Shown: positions 58,781 to 64,000 of the stretch, piece by piece
How positions within the stretch are numbered: position 1 is the stretch's first letter
Layout: each line of letters opens with the position of its first letter
DNA from: Moritella sp. 5
GTDB taxonomy: Bacteria > Pseudomonadota > Gammaproteobacteria > Enterobacterales > Moritellaceae
Direction of reading: 5' to 3'
Assembly (NCBI RefSeq): GCF_018219455.1
Contig: NZ_CP056122.1
Coordinates: forward strand, 4,868,001-4,932,000
DNA: 64,000 bases
Program-made: the position numbers and the translations under genes
Notes under the pieces: model-generated
Seen by the model: only the letters and a program-made list of their open reading frames with translations
What the model was told of the DNA's origin: nothing
Database searches by the model: none

Positions 58781-58804
58781 ACATCATAGAGTTCGTAAGA
58801 AGAT

Positions 58805-58881
58805 TGGTAGGACTGAGTAGATTTGAACTACCGACCTCACCCTTATCAGGGGCGCGCTCTAACCAACTGAGCTACAGTCCT
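58805..58881 (-). tRNA. tRNA-Ile(GAT)
   Basis: A 77-nt cloverleaf with anticodon GAT in CTGATAAG and encoded CCA, in the 16S-23S spacer just after 16S. Confidence 0.97.
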
Positions 58882-58958
58882 ATCGCATTTCTTACATGCT
58901 TTTCAACTTTCTATTCAAGCAATTTGTGTGGGCACTTACAAAAATTAACAACTTTACG

Positions 58959-60503
<1,545 letters not shown>

Positions 60504-60686
60504 AAAGTTTTTGACTAATCGCCTAAGCGATTAAGTCGGCTCAATGAATTCTGTACTTCAACAACAAACCGAAGTTTGTTGTTTATAAAACCAAATCTTT
60601 CGATTTAATTTAATGTTCACAATTACATTGATATAATTTTTGGTCATTATATCTCTGCAAGTGCTCACACAGATTGCTTGAATAAA

Positions 60687-60699
60687 TTGTTAAAGAGCA
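60687..60699 (-). promoter_or_regulatory. rrn boxA antitermination element
   Basis: TGCTCTTTAACAA on the minus strand is the canonical boxA in the rRNA leader that loads NusB-NusE. Confidence 0.85.
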
Positions 60700-60735
60700 T
60701 TGACATCAACGCTTTGCGTCTTAGTCAGGCTGCGT

Positions 60736-60763
60736 ATTCTACGCAAACCAAATTCGAAGTCAA
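60736..60763 (-). promoter_or_regulatory. rrn promoter P2
   Basis: TTGACT and TAGAAT are 16 bp apart on the minus strand, followed by a GC-rich discriminator, about 40 bases before boxA. Confidence 0.7.
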
Positions 60764-60858
60764 GCACATATTTATGCTTTATTCAGGACGTTCAAAAAGT
60801 AACCTAAGTTCTTTTTAAACACCTTACTGAGCGGCTGTTGCCGTGTCAGTGAGGTCGC

Positions 60859-60886
60859 ATTATAGAGATCTAACTTTACATGGCAA
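60859..60886 (-). promoter_or_regulatory. rrn promoter P1
   Basis: TTGCCA and TATAAT are 16 bp apart on the minus strand. The discriminator GCGACCTC is GC-rich and an AT-rich stretch lies upstream as a possible UP element. The start would be near 60851. Confidence 0.75.
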
Positions 60887-61058
60887 GTCTTTATTAACAA
60901 AACATGTAACCAGACAAAGAGCTGCTCACATAACAGCCAAATAGATCACGTCAACGACCAAACTGCTCGATAAATAACATTCACTCTATGCTTATAATAG
61001 CCATCACTCCATATATCGATTATTTTATCCCTACATTTTACCTCATAATGAAACTATC

Positions 61059-61457
61059 ATGTCTTTACCTATTGAATATACCCGCTTAAACCTATTAGTC
61101 GCCGAGAAAACCAAACGCCAACGACAATACAAAGCTCAACTCCTTGTAATACGCAGCGGTGATATCAACATTCGTTTAGGTAAAACACTTATCACACTCA
61201 ATCAATCACAATCTATATGGTTACCGCATGACTGCTTATATTCAGTTGAATCATTAGCAACAAGTCAGATTGATATATTATCGTTTTCAGCTCGAGTAAC
61301 AATTGGTTTACCAACCCGCTTATATCAATCTACAACGCCTTCATTATTACCTTTATTAATAGACGAGCTCACAACAATAGATAAAACCAGTGTTCCAGCT
61401 CAGCATTTATTTCAAGTATGCTTAGATCAGGTCCATAAATTAACAGAGCATGTTTAA
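61059..61457 (+). CDS. orphan cupin-like protein resembling an AraC N-terminal domain
   Basis: A 132-residue protein. Residues 20-85 follow the cupin sensor pattern of AraC-family regulators (AQLLVIRSGDINIRLGKTLITLNQSQSIWLPHDCLYSVESLA), with the usual WLP..C turn. It ends near residue 132, where AraC regulators would continue into the helix-turn-helix domain; none follows in any frame close by. It may be a stand-alone sensor or the remnant of a regulator. Function unknown. Confidence 0.6.
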   Translation: MSLPIEYTRLNLLVAEKTKRQRQYKAQLLVIRSGDINIRLGKTLITLNQSQSIWLPHDCLYSVESLATSQIDILSFSARVTIGLPTRLYQSTTPSLLPLLIDELTTIDKTSVPAQHLFQVCLDQVHKLTEHV

Positions 61458-61517
61458 GCTAATATTATTTTATGGGTAAATTGCGTATAATTAATTTTTC
61501 CATTATTTAAATCAATT

Positions 61518-62006
61518 ATGTTTATTTTTAAATGCGAAGGTTTTAATCAAGAACAAGCAACGATTCAAGTTACATCGTTACTGTGGACAGAATCAGGCGA
61601 AGTCACCTTTAGCGCTACTGATGATAATTTTGCCTGCTTACTACTAACCCAATGTAAAAGTGATAGTGGTGGTTTTTTCAACCTACTCGCAGGTTGTAAA
61701 CCTTTGTTGGTAGAACAATGGCTAGAATATTTAGAAGAAAAGCAGTTAATCAAAAAAGTATCACTAGAGCAAGTCGATTATAAAGAAACTGAATACCCGC
61801 TCAAACTAGCCTTTGATGATGAACATGCCAGTACATTACTTGATATGCTATACAAAATAGGTAATTTCAATCGTTTACAAGTTTCTCGCTATTTAAAGAA
61901 TAGAAACAACATTACCTATCTATCAACCAAGTATGACAAAACAGATTTACAACGCTATCAGCAACTTGGTAAAGCAATTAATTTTATTCTCAGACTAAAG
62001 AAATAG
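61518..62006 (+). CDS. hypothetical protein
   Basis: A 162-residue soluble protein, not recognised. Residues 1-50 are beta-rich (TIQVTSLLWTESGEVTFSATDDNFACLLLTQC) and the rest mostly helical, with a basic C-terminus (ILRLKK). No signal peptide or membrane helix is seen. It lies 60 bases after the cupin-like gene on the same strand and might share its transcript. Coding is supported by length and codon pattern only. Confidence 0.55.
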   Translation: MFIFKCEGFNQEQATIQVTSLLWTESGEVTFSATDDNFACLLLTQCKSDSGGFFNLLAGCKPLLVEQWLEYLEEKQLIKKVSLEQVDYKETEYPLKLAFDDEHASTLLDMLYKIGNFNRLQVSRYLKNRNNITYLSTKYDKTDLQRYQQLGKAINFILRLKK

Positions 62007-62187
62007 CACAAAAAATCATAACTAGTGTGCCTAAACCTTTCAACTTACTAATCTTATCAGCCACTTACATTATGCAGCACTAAAGTGTAATAGTTAATGA
62101 CTTAAAACAATAGCCAATTATGTTAAGCGAGTGTTAATATTATTACTTATTAACGACAATCGAAATAACACAAGGAAGTGCTGTTTT

Positions 62188-62565
62188 ATGAAGAAGTTAC
62201 TTGCATATATTGTGCTGAGTACTGGTCTATATGGATGTCAATCGGCACCTAACTACAAATACCAGCCCACCAAACTAGATAATATTGCTATCGTACGTTA
62301 TCAAACAATGGCGGATAATTATCAGCATCTGAAATTTGATCGCTACAACTCAATTCTGACAGTCATTTACCAACTGCCAGCCAACAATCTTATCTGGCAA
62401 CAAGATAAAATAGAAAAACAAACGCATTATGCGTTATGTGAAAATAAAAATAGTACCATTTATCGATTAGCGCACAAAGATCATGTAGGCGTGAAATTTG
62501 TATATAAGGGCCAAGGCGGAAAAACCTTAGGCCCTTGGGCTACAGATATCTGTGAACAAAACTAA
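62188..62565 (+). CDS. small lipoprotein, unknown
   Basis: A 125-residue lipoprotein. The signal peptide MKKLLAYIVLSTGLYGC ends in a lipobox with the lipidated Cys at residue 17. Two other Cys (ALCENK and DICEQN) could form a disulfide. The start at 62188 follows AAGGAAG; the frame's earlier ATG (62131) would spoil the signal. No family was recognised. Confidence 0.7.
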   Translation: MKKLLAYIVLSTGLYGCQSAPNYKYQPTKLDNIAIVRYQTMADNYQHLKFDRYNSILTVIYQLPANNLIWQQDKIEKQTHYALCENKNSTIYRLAHKDHVGVKFVYKGQGGKTLGPWATDICEQN

Positions 62566-62610
62566 TATAGAGAATGGGTGTTCAGTAACACTAAACACCA
62601 ATTCTCTATT
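62566..62610. terminator. hairpin between the lipoprotein gene and leuA-like gene
   Basis: A long, slightly imperfect stem (ATAGAGAAT.GGTGTT with AACACC.ATTCTCTAT) separates the converging genes. Its T runs are short. Confidence 0.6.
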
Positions 62611-64000
62611 ATGCGGCAACAAGGTTTTTAATCACTTCTATTTGATTCACTGCATTTAATAATGCCGTTAGTGATGCCGTTAAAATATCGCGGTTAACCG
62701 CAACCCCAATAACGGATTGTGTTGCAGTTTTCAGTTGTAAATAAGCAATTGCATCGGCATCTGCACCTTTACTTAATGCATGCTCACTAAAATTAACTAC
62801 ATCAAATTCAATATTAAAATGTTGTTTTAGCGCTTGTATAAAGGCTGTTAAGGCTCCATTCCCCTCACCTGTGATCGCTTTTAATTCGCCAGCATTTTCA
62901 AGTTGAGCCTGTATTTTATCTATATTGCCATGACTAACGTTATATTCCATTAACTTATAAAAGTCATCACTACTTCCATAAGTTGATTTAAATAGCTGCC
63001 ATATTTGCGGGATCATCAACTCACTAGCGGTTGCTTCCGATTTTTGTTGTACCACACTAGAGAATTCAACCTGTAGCCAACGAGGTAACTGCACGCCATA
63101 TTCTTGTTCAAGTAAATAAGCAATGCCTCCTTTACCCGACTGGCTATTTACACGAATAACGTGCTTTAACGTTCGATTTAAATCAGTTGGGTCAATAGGT
63201 AAATAAGCCACATTCCAAGTATCTTCAGGTTTTCTACGGTCTAGGCATTTTTTAATCGCATCCTGATGACTTCCAGAAAAAGCGGTATACACTAATTCAC
63301 CAACATAAGGATGACGAGGATGAACAGGTAGCTTGGTACATTCCGTTATAGTGGTAATAACATTATCAATATCGCCAAGATTAAGTTTAGGATCGATACC
63401 TTGGCTATAAAGGTTCATAGCCATCGTAATAATATCCATATTGCCAGTACGTTCACCATTACCTAATAAGGTACCTTCCACACGATCTGCTCCCGCCATC
63501 ACAGCGAGTTCAGCTGCCGCAACAGCACAACCACGATCGTTGTGAGTATGTACACTGACGGTAATGGCTTCTCGACCCTGCACATGTTCACAGAACCATT
63601 CGACTTGATCTGCAAACACGTTCGGCGTCGACATTTCGACCGTTGCAGGCAAATTAATAATGACCGGATTTGCCGGTGTTGGCTGCCAAACCGCATTGAC
63701 CGCATCACAAATATCAACGGCAAAATCCAATTCTGTACCCGAAAAACTTTCCGGTGAATATTCAAACTGCCAGCAAGGCCCAGGATTAGCATCAGCATGC
63801 TGTTTAACCCATGTAGCCCCTTGCACCGCGATATCAATTATACCTTGACGATCTTTTTGAAAGACAAGCTCTCTTTGTACTGTCGACGTTGAATTATAGA
63901 CGTGGATAATCGCCTGTTTCACACCTTTTAGTGCTGCGAATGTTTTTTCGATAAGACTTTCACGCGCTTGGGTTAAAACTTGAATAGTCACATCATCTGG
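62609..64000 (-). CDS. leuA: 2-isopropylmalate synthase, LeuA type 2, C-terminal part
   Basis: At least 463 residues; the open frame runs off the right edge, so the N-terminus is missing and the GTG at 63991 is only an internal codon. It shows VQVLTQ-like TIQVLTQARESLIEKTFAALKG, HVYNSTS, FEYSPESFSGTELDF, SVHTHNDRGCAVAAAELA with metal-binding His, GNGERTGNMD and the C-terminal regulatory domain. This matches the longer, actinobacterial/yeast-like form of the enzyme, which starts leucine synthesis from 2-ketoisovalerate and acetyl-CoA. E. coli has the shorter type 1. Confidence 0.9.
   Translation of the reverse strand, partial: PDDVTIQVLTQARESLIEKTFAALKGVKQAIIHVYNSTSTVQRELVFQKDRQGIIDIAVQGATWVKQHADANPGPCWQFEYSPESFSGTELDFAVDICDAVNAVWQPTPANPVIINLPATVEMSTPNVFADQVEWFCEHVQGREAITVSVHTHNDRGCAVAAAELAVMAGADRVEGTLLGNGERTGNMDIITMAMNLYSQGIDPKLNLGDIDNVITTITECTKLPVHPRHPYVGELVYTAFSGSHQDAIKKCLDRRKPEDTWNVAYLPIDPTDLNRTLKHVIRVNSQSGKGGIAYLLEQEYGVQLPRWLQVEFSSVVQQKSEATASELMIPQIWQLFKSTYGSSDDFYKLMEYNVSHGNIDKIQAQLENAGELKAITGEGNGALTAFIQALKQHFNIEFDVVNFSEHALSKGADADAIAYLQLKTATQSVIGVAVNRDILTASLTALLNAVNQIEVIKNLVAA

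Larger units (their letters stand above)
60504..61058. other. rRNA leader and promoter region
   Basis: About 555 bases without a protein gene. It holds P1, P2, boxA and the 16S processing stem on the minus strand. The last 170 bases face the cupin-like gene and show no clear plus-strand promoter. Confidence 0.7.

Noticed and set aside
62609-63991. A complete 460-codon enzyme with a GTG start at 63991
   Set aside because: The frame stays open through the end of the window and the family needs about 80-100 more N-terminal residues, so it is reported as partial.

Overview
The window looks like a chromosome segment of a cold-water marine gammaproteobacterium, most like Moritella or a close Alteromonadales/Vibrionales relative. 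The evidence is an AT-rich base composition, a 16S gene of gammaproteobacterial type, and long runs of gene order shared with E. coli (rarD-yigI-recQ; uvrD-yigB-xerC-yigA-dapF-lptM-cyaY-cyaA; hemCDXY; ubiD-fre; rho-trxA/rhlB-gppA; ubiEJB-tatABCD). The genus is an inference. No insertion sequence, prophage, plasmid gene or CRISPR array was seen.

Layout. 1-5.7 kb: a truncated acyltransferase gene, the queuosine-precursor transporter yhhQ behind a likely preQ1-I riboswitch, a lone membrane protein, two overlapping very small genes with their own terminator, a small DUF3149-like gene on the other strand with a dyad between them, a SpoIIAA-like protein, a DUF3630 protein and recQ. 5.8-12.1 kb: a tightly packed four-gene operon (DUF4956 membrane protein, CotH-like plus beta-helix protein, VTC/polyphosphate-polymerase-like protein, large exported glycosidase-like protein). 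This set recurs in bacteria but has no settled function and is the best candidate here for an undescribed system. 12.2-21.5 kb: yigI, rarD, an exported CpeT-like protein, uvrD with a LexA box, and the yigB-xerC-yigA-dapF-lysA-lptM operon. 21.5-26.6 kb: cyaY, then on the minus strand two CsrB-type regulatory RNAs flanking a chromosomal qnr-like pentapeptide gene, then cyaA with a TTG start.

27.0-28.0 kb: eight tRNA genes in a tandemly amplified Val-Lys-fMet series. 28.0-34.4 kb: a copper/silver efflux operon (small Met/His/Cys-rich exported protein, cusC, cusB, cusA) behind a MerR/CueR-type promoter. The tRNA array and cus operon sit between cyaA and hemC, which are neighbours in E. coli. 34.7-38.8 kb: hemCDXY. 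38.8-43.0 kb: fre, ubiD, rho, trxA on the minus strand. 43.1-46.0 kb: rhlB, gppA. 46.0-49.2 kb: hemB (Asp/Mg type), then an aldehyde dehydrogenase-tetR pair behind tandem operator-like dyads. 49.3-54.6 kb: ubiE-ubiJ-ubiB-tatA-tatB-tatC-tatD. 54.7-60.9 kb: an rRNA operon on the minus strand (16S, tRNA-Ile, tRNA-Ala, 23S, 5S, tRNA-Asp) with two promoters and boxA, followed by decayed copies of tRNA-Asp. 61.0-64.0 kb: an orphan cupin-like protein, an unknown protein, a lipoprotein, and the C-terminal part of a 2-isopropylmalate synthase.

Together the window is mostly housekeeping: tetrapyrrole and ubiquinone synthesis, Tat export, DNA repair, cAMP signalling, carbon-storage regulation and translation. 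The accessory parts are the cus operon, the DUF4956-CotH-VTC operon, the qnr homologue and the small genes near 2.4-3.0 kb. All calls come from reading the sequence and recalled family knowledge; no database search was run.
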